Of a DNA stretch of 64,000 nucleotides, positions 1 through 8,684 are shown piece after piece. Source of the stretch: Massilia pinisoli (GTDB lineage Bacteria > Pseudomonadota > Gammaproteobacteria > Burkholderiales > Burkholderiaceae_D); the NCBI RefSeq assembly GCF_024753285.1, contig NZ_JANUGW010000004.1, forward strand, positions 62,001 through 126,000, given 5' to 3'. The translations under genes and the position numbers were made by a program. How positions within the stretch are numbered: the stretch's first letter is position 1; every line of letters starts with the position of its first letter. The notes beneath the pieces are model-generated. The model made no database searches. It saw only the letters and a list, made by a program, of their open reading frames with translations, and had not been told where the DNA came from.

Positions 1-1
1 C

Positions 2-1096
2 GGCGCGACGGTCGTGCAGATCGTGTCGCTGTCGCTGGGCTTGATGGCGCTGCTCGTACTGACGGTCGTGCGTGGCGACCTGATGGCGGCGTGGCGCACG
101 GCCACGCCGCCCGATGCGCCGAACCGCTTCATCATCAACATCCAGCCCGACCAGCGCGACGGCGTCGCGCGCACGATCCGCGCGGCCGGCGTGCGCGACG
201 TCACGTTGTACCCGATGATCCGCGGCCGCCTCGTCGCCGTGAACGGCAACGCGGTGACGGCGACCACGTACACGGACGAGCGCGCGAAAGGCCTCGCGGA
301 GCGCGAATTCAATCTGTCGTCGACGGCTGCGCTGCCCGCGGCGAACGAGATCGTGCAAGGCCGCTGGTATCGCGACGCGCCAGGTGTGGCCGAAGCGTCG
401 GTCGAGCAGGGCCTTGCGCGCACCTTGCGCCTGAAACTGGGCGACACGATGCGCTTCGACATGGGCGGCCAGATCGTCGACGCAAAGATCACGAGCCTGC
501 GCAAGCTGGAATGGGGCTCGATGCGCGCGAACTTCTTCGTCATCGTCAACCCGGCCGCCATGCGCGACGCGCCGACGACGTACATGACGGCGTTCCACCT
601 GCCGGCGCGCGGCATCGGCCTCGCCAACACGCTGACGCGCGCGTGGCCGAACCTCACGGTCATCGACGTCAGCGGCATCCTGCGCCAGGTGCAGGACGTG
701 CTCGACCAGGTCGTCGTTGCGGTGGAATTCCTGTTCCTCTTCACATTGGCCTCCGGCGTGCTCGTGCTGTACGCGGCGCTGATGGGGTCAACGGCCGAGC
801 GCACGCGCGAAGCGGGCCTGCTGCGCGCGCTGGGCGCCACGCGCAGCCAGCTGGCGCAGGCGCAGCGCATCGAGTTCGTGCTGGTCGGCGGCCTGTCGGG
901 CCTGCTGGCGGCGTCGGGCGCGGCGGCGCTGGGCTGGGCGCTGGCCGAGTACCAGTTCAAGTTCCCGTGGACGTTCGATCCGACCGTCTGGATCGCGGGC
1001 CTCGTCGCGGGCGCCGTGTGCGCGCTGGTCGGCGGCTGGCTCGGGTTGCGGAATGTGTTGCGGCAGCCACCATTACAAACGTTGCGCGAGGCATGA
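2..1096 (+). CDS. ABC transporter permease, FtsX-like, C-terminal part (5' end outside window)
   Basis: The reading frame is open from the first bases, so the gene begins before the window; 364 codons remain. The visible part has one hydrophobic segment at its start, then a periplasmic-type domain of about 220 residues, then three hydrophobic helices near the C-terminus (nt about 710-800, 870-945 and 985-1050). This is the FtsX/MacB_PCD plan seen in YbbP-like permeases that work with a YbbA-type ATPase. The conserved stretch before the second last helix, TREAGLLRALGATRSQL, is the cytoplasmic coupling region typical of these permeases. The substrate cannot be read from the sequence. A REP palindrome begins 3 nt after the stop codon. 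Confidence 0.85.
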   Translation, partial: GATVVQIVSLSLGLMALLVLTVVRGDLMAAWRTATPPDAPNRFIINIQPDQRDGVARTIRAAGVRDVTLYPMIRGRLVAVNGNAVTATTYTDERAKGLAEREFNLSSTAALPAANEIVQGRWYRDAPGVAEASVEQGLARTLRLKLGDTMRFDMGGQIVDAKITSLRKLEWGSMRANFFVIVNPAAMRDAPTTYMTAFHLPARGIGLANTLTRAWPNLTVIDVSGILRQVQDVLDQVVVAVEFLFLFTLASGVLVLYAALMGSTAERTREAGLLRALGATRSQLAQAQRIEFVLVGGLSGLLAASGAAALGWALAEYQFKFPWTFDPTVWIAGLVAGAVCALVGGWLGLRNVLRQPPLQTLREA

Positions 1097-1098
1097 TG

Positions 1099-1232
1099 GT
1101 AGGGTGGACGGCTGTACCGTTGCCGTTCGAATTATCGCGTGGTAACCGCCGTCCACGCGTTCAACGAACATTGATACATTGCGGTGTTGTTACGTAGGTT
1201 GAACGCGTGGACGGCAGAGCCGCCCACCCTAC
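1099..1232. repeat. Inverted pair of REP palindromes (REPIN-like)
   Basis: Two copies of the palindromic element found beside the transposase gene at 3101 lie here head to head. The right copy (1197-1232) is intact in the reverse orientation. The left copy has its outer arms (1099-1112 and 1148-1166) separated by about 35 nt of unrelated loop, so it is an interrupted REP. Core arms are GTAGGGTGGACGGC and GCCGTCCACGCGTTCAAC. About 30 nt separate the two copies. The pair fills the gap between the permease gene and the globin gene. Confidence 0.75.
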
Positions 1233-1264
1233 ACGCGAGGCGTCTGCTGCGCTATCATGAACGG

Positions 1265-1693
1265 ATGTCCGATACCAACGCACCCCAAGATGCCCAGGAC
1301 GCGCAGGAAGAGACTCGCAGCCTGTACGAGATCATCGGCGGCGAAAGCCGCCTGCGCGAACTGGTCGACCGTTTCTACGACCTGATGCAACTCGAGCCGG
1401 ATTTCGCCGGCATCCACGCGATGCACCCCGTCCCCAACGACAGCTCGCGCGAGAAGCTGTTCATGTTCCTGTCCGGCTGGATGGGCGGGCCGAACCTGTT
1501 CATCGAACGTTACGGCCACCCGATGCTGCGCGCGCGCCACCTGCCGTTCGCGATCGGCACATCGGAGCGTGACCAGTGGCTGCGCTGCATGGCGATGGCG
1601 CTGGAAGATCTCGGCTACGACTACGACCTGCGCCTCGCGCTGATGCAATCGTTTTACCAGACGGCCGACTGGATGCGGAACCGGGCTCACTAA
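1265..1693 (+). CDS. Group 2 truncated haemoglobin
   Basis: A 142-residue 2-on-2 globin. The segment around residues 70-100 carries the group 2 (TrHbO) signature: a proximal His within MLRARHLPF, followed by ERDQW with the conserved Trp of the distal pocket and LRCM. Proteins of this group bind O2 or NO and are usually linked to redox or nitrosative stress; the role here is not shown by context. The ATG at 1265 was chosen because translation from the upstream in-frame start would run through the REP repeat. The stop codon is directly followed by the rmuC ATG with no gap, so the two genes are probably cotranscribed and translationally coupled. Confidence 0.88.
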   Translation: MSDTNAPQDAQDAQEETRSLYEIIGGESRLRELVDRFYDLMQLEPDFAGIHAMHPVPNDSSREKLFMFLSGWMGGPNLFIERYGHPMLRARHLPFAIGTSERDQWLRCMAMALEDLGYDYDLRLALMQSFYQTADWMRNRAH

Positions 1694-3016
1694 ATGTCGA
1701 CCCTGGAATTCATCGTGCTCGCGGTGGCGCTGCTGGCCGTGCTTGGCCTGCAGATCGTCCTGCTGACTCGCGCGCGGCGCGGCGGCGACGAGCGCCACGC
1801 ATTCGAACGACTGGAGCGCGAACTGCGCCAGGAACTGCAGGCCAGCGCGCAGGCGACGCGCCAGGAACTGGCCGCGCACCTCGCGCAGAACCAGGCCGCC
1901 ACCGTGCAGCAGCTGGACGGCATGCGCCAGCAGACCCAGTTGAATTCCCAGGGCGGCCGCGAGGAACAGGCGCGCGCGCTGAAGCGCTTTTCCGACACAT
2001 TGAACGGCGCGCTCGCGAACCTGACGGAATCGAACGCGCAGCGCATGCTCGAGATCCGCGCGACGCTCGAGACGAAGATCCGCGACCTGCAGGCCGACAA
2101 CGCGCAGCGCCTCGAAGAGATGCGCCAGACCGTCGACGAAAAGCTGCACGCCACGTTGGAGACGCGCCTGACGGAATCGTTCCGCCAGGTGTCCGACCGG
2201 CTGGAAAAAGTCCATCAGGGCCTGGGCGAGATGCAGCAGCTGGCCGTCGGCGTGGGCGACCTGAAACGCGTGCTCGTCAACGTGAAGACACGCGGCACGT
2301 GGGGCGAGGTGCAGCTGGAGATGCTGCTCGAGCAGATACTCACGGTCGACCAGTACGCCAAGAACGTCGAGACCGTGCGCGGTTCGAACGCGCGCGTGGA
2401 ATTCGCGCTCAAGTTGCCGGGTGTCGTCGACGGCGGCCCGCCGTTGTGGCTGCCGATCGACGCCAAGTTCCCGAAAGAGCAGTACGAACGTCTGCTGGAA
2501 GCGGCCGAGCAGGGCGATGCCGACGGCGTCGCGCGCGCGGGCGCGGAGCTCGAACGCGCGGTGCGCGGCGAGGCCAAGACGATCTGCGAAAAATACGTGG
2601 CGCCGCCGCAGACGACCGACTTCGCCATCCTGTTCCTGCCCACCGAGGGCCTGTACGCGGAAGTGATGCGTCGGCCGGGCCTTGCCGATGACCTGCAGCG
2701 TTCGTTACGCGTGACGATCGCTGGGCCATCCACGTTGGCGGCGCTGCTGAGCAGCCTGCAGATGGGTTTCCGCACCTTGGCGCTGGAAAAACGCTCGTCG
2801 GAAGTGTGGCAAGTGTTGGGTGCCGTGAAGACGGAATTCGGCAAGTTCGGCGACGTGCTGGCCCAGACCAAGCTCACCTTGGAACGCGCGGCGAAGAACA
2901 TCGAAAGCGCCGAGGTGCGCAGCCGGCAGATGGCGCGCAAGCTCAAGTCCGTGGAAGCGTTGCCGAGCGAGGCGGCGCAACTGATGCTGGGCCCTTCGCA
3001 TACCGAGGACGAGTAG
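1694..3016 (+). CDS. rmuC: DNA recombination protein RmuC
   Basis: A 440-residue RmuC family protein. It has one N-terminal membrane anchor (about residues 5-25), a long Ala/Gln/Glu/Arg-rich coiled coil (about 30-190), then the RmuC nuclease-like domain (about 200-400) with the family stretch NVKTRGTWGEVQLEMLLEQ and IDAKFPKEQYERL. RmuC limits inversions between short repeats in E. coli and is predicted to be a PD-(D/E)XK nuclease-like protein at the inner membrane. The ATG abuts the globin stop codon. The stop codon TAG is itself contributed by the REP palindrome at 3013, so the repeat inserted into, or defines, the 3' end of the gene. Confidence 0.93.
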   Translation: MSTLEFIVLAVALLAVLGLQIVLLTRARRGGDERHAFERLERELRQELQASAQATRQELAAHLAQNQAATVQQLDGMRQQTQLNSQGGREEQARALKRFSDTLNGALANLTESNAQRMLEIRATLETKIRDLQADNAQRLEEMRQTVDEKLHATLETRLTESFRQVSDRLEKVHQGLGEMQQLAVGVGDLKRVLVNVKTRGTWGEVQLEMLLEQILTVDQYAKNVETVRGSNARVEFALKLPGVVDGGPPLWLPIDAKFPKEQYERLLEAAEQGDADGVARAGAELERAVRGEAKTICEKYVAPPQTTDFAILFLPTEGLYAEVMRRPGLADDLQRSLRVTIAGPSTLAALLSSLQMGFRTLALEKRSSEVWQVLGAVKTEFGKFGDVLAQTKLTLERAAKNIESAEVRSRQMARKLKSVEALPSEAAQLMLGPSHTEDE

Positions 3017-3048
3017 GGTGGACGGCTCCGCCGTCCACGCGTTCAACG
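3013..3048. repeat. REP palindrome upstream of RAYT gene
   Basis: An intact copy of the 35-nt palindromic element (GTAGGGTGGACGGC, 3-nt loop, GCCGTCCACGCGTTCAAC). It overlaps the last codon of rmuC and ends about 50 nt before the transposase start codon. It is in the orientation opposite to the copy at 3657, so the two flank the transposase gene as an inverted pair. Confidence 0.85.
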
Positions 3049-3100
3049 ACGATTTGATCCCTCGCACCGTCCGGGATACCGGCACGCGCATACTGCGCCG

Positions 3101-3634
3101 ATGTCCCGCTTCCGCCGTGCCGACGATGGCACTACCTTTTTCTTTACGGTCGTCGCGTACGAGCGCCGCCCAATACTGTGCGATACCGTGATCCGGACCG
3201 CACTGCGCGACGCAATCCGGGCCGTTCGTGTATCGCAACCGTTCTCGATCGATGGCTGGGTCCTGCTGCCCGATCATCTGCACTGCATTTGGACGCTTCC
3301 ACCGGACGATACCGGCTTTTCGCAACGGTGGTCACAGATCAAGCATCGGGTGTCATACGCATGTGGGGACCGATATCGGATGCGAGGGAGCGATGCCCAG
3401 GCGCGGCGCGGCGAAGCCACGATATGGCAACGTCGATTTTGGGAACACCGTATTCGAGACGACATCGATATGCAGCGGCATCTCGATTACATTCATTTCA
3501 ATCCGGTCAAACACGGGTACGCCGAGACAGCGGTGGCGTGGCCGTATTCGACGTTTGGGCGATATGTAAATGCGGGCGTGTATGAGGCGGATTGGGGTGG
3601 GACGGACGAAGTGAAGAGGTTGGAGTTCGAATGA
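3101..3634 (+). mobile_element. REP-associated tyrosine transposase (RAYT, TnpA_REP / Y1_Tnp family)
   Basis: A 177-residue protein with the HUH-nuclease signature: the metal-binding DHLHCIW (residues about 57-63) and a C-terminal helix YIHFNPVKHGY with the catalytic tyrosine. The C-terminal WPYSTF is typical of RAYTs, which are single-copy domesticated relatives of IS200/IS605 transposases that recognise REP palindromes. Both flanks carry the cognate palindrome (3013-3048 and 3657-3691) in opposite orientations, the standard RAYT arrangement. There are no IS ends or target-site duplications. The frame is intact. It lies between rmuC and the convergent mobA-moeA gene. Confidence 0.9.
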
Positions 3635-3656
3635 CGTCGCGGTCGTTCGAGTGGTG

Positions 3657-3691
3657 GTTGGACGCGTGGACGGCGGAGCCGTCCACCCTAC
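3657..3691. repeat. REP palindrome downstream of RAYT gene
   Basis: A copy of the same element in the reverse orientation, with a single difference from the reverse complement of the 3013 copy over 35 nt. It ends at the base just before the complement of the mobA-moeA stop codon (3692), so it separates two converging genes and its hairpin may also act on their 3' ends. Confidence 0.85.
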
Positions 3692-5566
3692 CTAGATCAG
3701 GCCTTCGAACAGTAAGACGTCTACCATGTCACCCGCATGCACGGTGCCTTGTTCATCATGCAGCACCACCATGCAATTCGCCTCCGACATCGACCGCAGG
3801 ATGCCCGACCCCTGCGATCCCGTGATCGTGACGGTGGGCTGGCCGTCGGCGGCGCGGGCCAGGATGCCGCGCTGGTATTCCGTGCGGCCCGGCTTCTTGC
3901 GGATCGTCGCGGCCGCGCGGGCGCGCACGAGTTCGAGCGGCGCGTCGGCACCCATCATGCGCAGCAGCGCGTCGCGCGCGAAAAAGTAGAACGACACCAT
4001 CACGGCCACCGGATTGCCCGGCAGCCCGAACAGAAAGGCGCTGCGGCCGTTCGAGTGGATGCGGCCGAACGCCAGCGGGCGGCCCGGGCGCATGCCGATC
4101 TTCCAGAACGTCACGTCGCCGAGGCGCGCCATGATCTGTTTCGTGTAGTCGGCCGCCCCCACCGACACGCCGCCCGACGTGATGATGGCGTCCGCGTTTT
4201 CGCACGCGTCGCGCAAGGCCTGCTCGAGCGCCTGCGGATCGTCGCGCACGACGCCCATGTCGATCAGGTCGCAGCCCAGGCGCTGCAGCATGCCGTAGAT
4301 CGTGTAGCGGTTGCTGTCGTAGACGCAGCCTTCATCCAGCGGCTGGCCGATCGAGCGCAATTCGTCCCCGGTCGAGAAGAACGCGACGCGCAGCCGGCGC
4401 TGCACGGGCACTTCGGCCACGCCCAGCGATGCGAGCAGCCCGAGGTCCGCGGGACGCACGACCTTGCCGGCGCGCAGCGCGGCGCTGCCGGATTGTAAAT
4501 CCTCGCCGGCCAGGCGGCGGTTGTCGCCGGTGCGGATCGTGCCCGGCGCGATGACCATCGTGTCGCCTTCGACGCTGACGAATTCCTGCGGCACGACGCT
4601 GTCGCAGCCGGCCGGCATGACGGCGCCCGTCATGATGCGCACGCATTCGCCCGGCCGCGGACTGCCCTCGAACGCGCGGCCAGCGTACGCGGTGCCGATC
4701 ACGGTGAGGCGCGCGGGCGCATCCGCTGGCAGGTCCGATCCGCGCAGCGCGTAGCCGTCCATCGCCGAGTTGTCGTGCGACGGCACGTCGATCGGGGAGA
4801 TGATGTCGGCCGCCAGCACGCGCCCCAGTGCCGCGCGCAGCGCCACCATTTCCGTCGCGCGCACGGGCGTGACGAAGTCGCGGATGATGCGCTGGGCGTC
4901 GCGCACGGGCAGGGCGTCCGGGTCGTAGGCGGACAGGCAACTCACGACGTCGGCCAGGCGCGGCGGCCTGGTCGAGGCGGTATCCAGCGTGTGCAACTCG
5001 TCCAGCGTGTTGATGTTGCGGAAGGCGTCGGCGTCGTCGAACGCTACTTCCGCCACCTTGATCTGCGGGTACCAGCCGTCCATGCGCCGGCCGCCGCCGT
5101 CCAGATAGGCCGACAGCACGGGCTCGAGACTCGTCTTCAGTAGGCAGAACACGGGATGCACCTGGCGCCGGCCGCTTTCCTCGGTGACGGCGACCGCGAG
5201 GTCTGCACCGGCCGTCCTGATGCCGTCATGCAGGCGCTCGGCCAGGTCCGCCGGCAGGAACGGCGAATCGCAAGGCGCCGTGAGCAGGTACGTCGTCGCG
5301 CAGCGGCGCAGGCCCGCCTGCAGGCCCGCAAGGGGGCCCGCGTAATCGGGCGTCTCGTCCGGCCACACGGGCACGCCGTACGCGGCATACGTATCGTGGT
5401 TGCGGTTGGCGTTGATGGCAACCGTCGCCACCTGGGGCTCGAGGCGCGCCAGCACGTGTGCGGCCATGGTCGTGCCGCCGAAGGGCTGCAGGCCCTTGTC
5501 GACGTGGCCCATGCGCGTGCCGCGGCCGCCGGCGAGGATCAGGCCGCTGATGGATTCCTTGTTCAT
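3692..5566 (-). CDS. Fused molybdenum cofactor guanylyltransferase / molybdopterin molybdotransferase (MobA-MoeA)
   Basis: One 624-residue frame holds two complete enzymes. Residues about 1-185 are MobA-like, with the nucleotide-binding GLILAGGRGTRMG, the Lys of DKGLQPFGG and the later NINTLDEL; MobA joins GMP to Mo-molybdopterin. Residues about 200-620 are MoeA, with SAMDGYA, GGVSVGAADYT and GLPGNPVA; MoeA inserts molybdate into adenylylated molybdopterin. Both act late in Mo cofactor synthesis. The ATG at 5566 was preferred to an upstream in-frame start because the MobA fold begins there and it lies just 4 nt downstream of the moaA stop codon. It is the last gene of the minus-strand run glyoxalase - chrA - moaA - mobA-moeA. 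MobA and MoeA are separate proteins in E. coli. Confidence 0.9.
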   Translation of the reverse strand: MNKESISGLILAGGRGTRMGHVDKGLQPFGGTTMAAHVLARLEPQVATVAINANRNHDTYAAYGVPVWPDETPDYAGPLAGLQAGLRRCATTYLLTAPCDSPFLPADLAERLHDGIRTAGADLAVAVTEESGRRQVHPVFCLLKTSLEPVLSAYLDGGGRRMDGWYPQIKVAEVAFDDADAFRNINTLDELHTLDTASTRPPRLADVVSCLSAYDPDALPVRDAQRIIRDFVTPVRATEMVALRAALGRVLAADIISPIDVPSHDNSAMDGYALRGSDLPADAPARLTVIGTAYAGRAFEGSPRPGECVRIMTGAVMPAGCDSVVPQEFVSVEGDTMVIAPGTIRTGDNRRLAGEDLQSGSAALRAGKVVRPADLGLLASLGVAEVPVQRRLRVAFFSTGDELRSIGQPLDEGCVYDSNRYTIYGMLQRLGCDLIDMGVVRDDPQALEQALRDACENADAIITSGGVSVGAADYTKQIMARLGDVTFWKIGMRPGRPLAFGRIHSNGRSAFLFGLPGNPVAVMVSFYFFARDALLRMMGADAPLELVRARAAATIRKKPGRTEYQRGILARAADGQPTVTITGSQGSGILRSMSEANCMVVLHDEQGTVHAGDMVDVLLFEGLI

Positions 5567-5570
5567 ATTG

Positions 5571-6689
5571 TTATCCGCCGATGTAGGACATTTCGATTTT
5601 TCGTGCGCTCTCCGCACGCTGGGAGAGGCCGGCCGTGTTGACGGTGCGGGTTTCGGAATAGCGGTCGTCGCGCGCGCGCCAGAGCCGGGCGATGGCCGTC
5701 TGCATTTCCTCGTCCGTGCGGCCGCCGCGCAGCAGCTCGCGCAGATCGTGGCCGCGCGTCGCGAACAGGCAGGTGTACAGCTTGCCCTCGGTGGACAGGC
5801 GGATGCGCGAACAGTCGCGGCAGAACGCCTGCGTGACGCTGGAGATCATGCCGACTTCGCCGCCGCCGTCGACATAGCGCCAGCGTGCGGCGGTCTCGCC
5901 GGGGTAGTTGGCGCCGATCGCCTCCAGCGGCATCTCGGCCGAGATACGGCGCACGACTTCGCTCGACGGCACGACTTCCGTCATGTTCCAGCCGTTCGAT
6001 GCGCCGACGTCCATGTATTCGATAAAGCGCAGGATGGCGGGCGTGCCCTTGAAATGGCGCGCCATCGGCAGGATCTGGTCGTCGTTCATCCCGCCCTTGA
6101 CGACCATATTGACCTTGATGGGACCGAGGCCCGCGGCATGGGCGGCATCGATGCCGGTCAGGACGTCGGCCACGGCGAAGTCGACGTCGTTCATGCGCTT
6201 GAAGACGGCGTCGTCGATGGCGTCGAGCGAGACCGTCACCCGGTCGAGGCCCGCATCTTTCAAGGTCTGTGCCTTGCGCGCCAGCAGCGAGCCGTTCGTG
6301 GTCAGCGTGAGGTCGAGCGGGCGACCGGACGGCGTCTCGATGGCGCGCAGCTGTTCGATGAGGCGTTCCAGATTCTTGCGCAGCAGCGGCTCGCCGCCCG
6401 TGAGGCGGATCTTTTCGACGCCGTGCGCGACGAACAGCCGCGCCACGTGCGCGATCTCTTCGAAGTTCAGCAGCGCGGAGTGGGGCAGGTAGGCGTAGTC
6501 CTTGTCGAAGACTTCCTTCGGCATGCAATACACGCAGCGGAAATTGCAGCGGTCGGTGACCGAGATGCGCAGGTCATGCAGCGGGCGTCCGAAGGCGTCG
6601 GCGAGCAGGCCGTTCGGTGTCTCCAGCGTGTCGGGGACGGCCAGCGCGGGTGCGCGCGCGTCGGCCATCATGATGATTTTTTCAGCCAT
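5571..6689 (-). CDS. moaA: GTP 3',8-cyclase MoaA (radical SAM)
   Basis: A 372-residue radical SAM enzyme that makes 3',8-cyclo-GTP, the first step of molybdopterin synthesis. The N-terminal cluster motif CNFRCVYC (CxxxCxxC) binds the SAM-reactive 4Fe-4S cluster; a second Cys cluster, CRDCSRIR followed by a later Cys in TCLFA, binds the GTP-contacting cluster. The protein ends in Gly-Gly, as needed for the MoaA C-terminal tail. The start codon overlaps the 3' end of chrA by 8 nt and the stop is 4 nt from the mobA-moeA start, so translational coupling is likely. The N-terminal extension of about 30 residues before the fold is longer than in E. coli MoaA; a later Met is possible. Confidence 0.94.
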   Translation of the reverse strand: MAEKIIMMADARAPALAVPDTLETPNGLLADAFGRPLHDLRISVTDRCNFRCVYCMPKEVFDKDYAYLPHSALLNFEEIAHVARLFVAHGVEKIRLTGGEPLLRKNLERLIEQLRAIETPSGRPLDLTLTTNGSLLARKAQTLKDAGLDRVTVSLDAIDDAVFKRMNDVDFAVADVLTGIDAAHAAGLGPIKVNMVVKGGMNDDQILPMARHFKGTPAILRFIEYMDVGASNGWNMTEVVPSSEVVRRISAEMPLEAIGANYPGETAARWRYVDGGGEVGMISSVTQAFCRDCSRIRLSTEGKLYTCLFATRGHDLRELLRGGRTDEEMQTAIARLWRARDDRYSETRTVNTAGLSQRAESARKIEMSYIGG

Positions 6690-8052
6690 GCCAATACGAT
6701 AGCAGAAGGCCGGCCAGGGCGCAGGCCAGGATGGTCTTGATCGTTCCGGTTCTGTAGCGCAATAACGCCACCGCGGCGGCCGCGCCGATGGCGATCGCGT
6801 CCCAGCGCGGCGCGCCGTGCGCGACGAAGACGTGGGCGCCGAAGAACACGGCCAGACTCGCGATGACGCCGACGACGGCTGCCGAGATTGCCGTGAGCGG
6901 CGCCGTCAGCCGCACGTCGTCGCGCGTCGATTCCACCAGTGGCCCGCCCGCGAGGATGAACACGAACGACGGCAGGAACGTGAAGAACGTCACGACCGAA
7001 GCGGCCGCAGCGCCCGCGAGAAAGCGCGCGCCGGGACCGAACAGCGCATGCGTCCAGCCGCCGACGAAGCCGACGAACGCGACGATCATGATCAATGGGC
7101 CGGGCGTCGTCTCGCCCAGCGCGAGGCCGTCGATCATCTGGCCCGCGTCCAGCCAGTGATATTGCTCGACGGCGTGCTGCACGACGTAGGGCAGCACGGC
7201 ATAGGCGCCGCCGAACGTCAGCAGCGCCGTCTTGCCGAAGAACGCGGCCATGCGCGGCAGTTCGCCGTCGGGCCCGTAGACGAACGCCAGCACGCCCCAG
7301 GCCGCAAACCCGATGGCGCAGCCGGCCGCGCCGACCGTCGCCAGGCGCCGCCAGCCGAAGCGTGCGTGCGCAGGCGTCGGTGTCGTGTCGTCGATCACGG
7401 CCGGCGGATGCGGCGTGCCGTCCTTTGCTGCCGCGTGGGCGCCACCGATGTCGAACAGCGCCGGGCGCAACCGTCCGCCGACGAGCCCGACGGCCGCCGC
7501 GCCCAGCACGATCAACGGAAACGGCACGCCGAGGAGGTCGATGCCGACGAATGCCGCGAGCGCGACGCTGACCAGCACGCCGTTCCGCAAAGTGCGGCTG
7601 CCGATGCGCCACGCCGCCGCCAGCACGATGGCGACGACGGCCGGCTTGATGCCCGCCATGATGCCGGCGACGGCGGGCAACTGGCCCCACGCCATGTAGA
7701 TCCAAGACAGCGCGATGAGCACGAGCAGCGACGGCAGGACGAACAGCACGCCGGCCGCGATCCCGCCCGGCACGCGGTGCATCAACCAGCCGATGTAGAT
7801 GGCCAGTTGCGTCGCTTCCGGCCCCGGCAGCACCATGCAGTAGTTCAGCGCGTGCAGGAAGCGCCGCTCGGAAATCCAGCGGCGCCGCTCGACGAGTTCC
7901 GCATGCATCATGGCGATCTGCCCGGCCGGCCCGCCGAAGCTGATGAACCCGAGTTTCAACCAGTAGCGCAGGGCGGTGCGGAAGGGAATGGATGCGGGCG
8001 GCGCGGACAAGGTCGATGGGCAACGTTGAAAGATTGCCCATCTTACACGCAT
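6682..8052 (-). CDS. chrA: Chromate transporter ChrA (two-domain, long type)
   Basis: A 456-residue, very hydrophobic protein of the CHR family. Two homologous halves are visible, each opening with a CHR signature: [12 protein letters not shown] in the N-terminal half and [12 protein letters not shown] in the C-terminal half, both followed by PGP (LPGPEATQ and TTPGPL). Long ChrA proteins export chromate or, in some organisms, transport sulfate-like anions. The ATG at 8052 overlaps the stop codon of the upstream glyoxalase gene (TGATG), and the 3' end overlaps moaA. Placement beside molybdenum cofactor genes suggests that an oxyanion other than chromate could be handled, but that is speculation. 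Confidence 0.9.
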   Translation of the reverse strand: MRVRWAIFQRCPSTLSAPPASIPFRTALRYWLKLGFISFGGPAGQIAMMHAELVERRRWISERRFLHALNYCMVLPGPEATQLAIYIGWLMHRVPGGIAAGVLFVLPSLLVLIALSWIYMAWGQLPAVAGIMAGIKPAVVAIVLAAAWRIGSRTLRNGVLVSVALAAFVGIDLLGVPFPLIVLGAAAVGLVGGRLRPALFDIGGAHAAAKDGTPHPPAVIDDTTPTPAHARFGWRRLATVGAAGCAIGFAAWGVLAFVYGPDGELPRMAAFFGKTALLTFGGAYAVLPYVVQHAVEQYHWLDAGQMIDGLALGETTPGPLIMIVAFVGFVGGWTHALFGPGARFLAGAAAASVVTFFTFLPSFVFILAGGPLVESTRDDVRLTAPLTAISAAVVGVIASLAVFFGAHVFVAHGAPRWDAIAIGAAAAVALLRYRTGTIKTILACALAGLLLSYWHG

Positions 8053-8420
8053 CAAACGGATGCGCGATGGCTCACTTCGACGAGCACGCCGCCCGGCGCA
8101 TGGACATAGAACAAGGTCGCGCCGCGCTGGAACGACACGGGCGGCAGGCCGTCCATGCCGGCCGCCTGCATGCGTGCATGGGTGGCGTGCACGGCCGCTT
8201 CGGAATCGACGACGAAGCCGACGTGGAACGTGTCGGGGAAATCCTGCGGGCCTTCGGCCCTGCGGCGCGTGAGGACGAGCGCGAATCCGCCGCTGCCGAT
8301 CAGCAGGGCGAAACCGTTATTGCCGCGCGTTTCGCAGAGGCGGAATCCGAAATGGGTCGTGAAGAAGGCGGCCGTCGCCGCGACGTCGGGGACGGGAAGG
8401 TCGAGATGGTTGAGTTGCAT
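8052..8420 (-). CDS. VOC / glyoxalase family protein
   Basis: A 122-residue single-module vicinal-oxygen-chelate protein starting [12 protein letters not shown], with the C-terminal [11 protein letters not shown] that supplies the last metal-type ligand (Glu). An HLDL start and FHVGF in the middle give the other usual ligand positions. Members include small lyases, dioxygenases and antibiotic-binding proteins, so no substrate can be named. The start at 8420 was chosen over a distant upstream one because it begins at the fold and has a GGAG ribosome site 7 nt before it. It is the first gene of the chrA-moaA-mobA/moeA run and overlaps chrA by 1 nt. Confidence 0.82.
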   Translation of the reverse strand: MQLNHLDLPVPDVAATAAFFTTHFGFRLCETRGNNGFALLIGSGGFALVLTRRRAEGPQDFPDTFHVGFVVDSEAAVHATHARMQAAGMDGLPPVSFQRGATLFYVHAPGGVLVEVSHRASV

Positions 8421-8635
8421 CGCATGCTCCGAAGAGTGGGTTCGCTCGGAGCGGATGCATTGCATGCACGCGCGAACGAACCCGTTGGGCGCTGGGCGCC
8501 GGACGGTTCGTCGCGGGTACTCATGCTCGGACGCATGGAACAGAGCCTCACGCCAGCGGCGGCGCGAAGGGATCGGGCTTACCAAATCCGACCCTGCCTT
8601 TTTCGACGCCGCCATCGTAGCACAGACGGCGCTGC

Positions 8636-8668
8636 AATAAAAAAAGGGAAGCACGCGGCTTCCCTTTT
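8636..8668 (-). terminator. Intrinsic terminator of rne
   Basis: A perfect 11-bp stem (8642-8652 with 8658-8668) and a 5-nt loop, followed on the minus strand by seven T residues. It lies 17 nt past the rne stop codon. Confidence 0.9.
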
Positions 8669-8684
8669 CATTGCGTCGCTTCGC

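Noticed and set aside
3101..3634. Complete IS200/IS605 insertion sequence
   Set aside because: There is no second gene and there are no IS ends; the flanking palindromes and protein type fit a RAYT.
5400..6740. Open frame of 446 codons on the plus strand
   Set aside because: Antisense to moaA, which has all radical SAM motifs.
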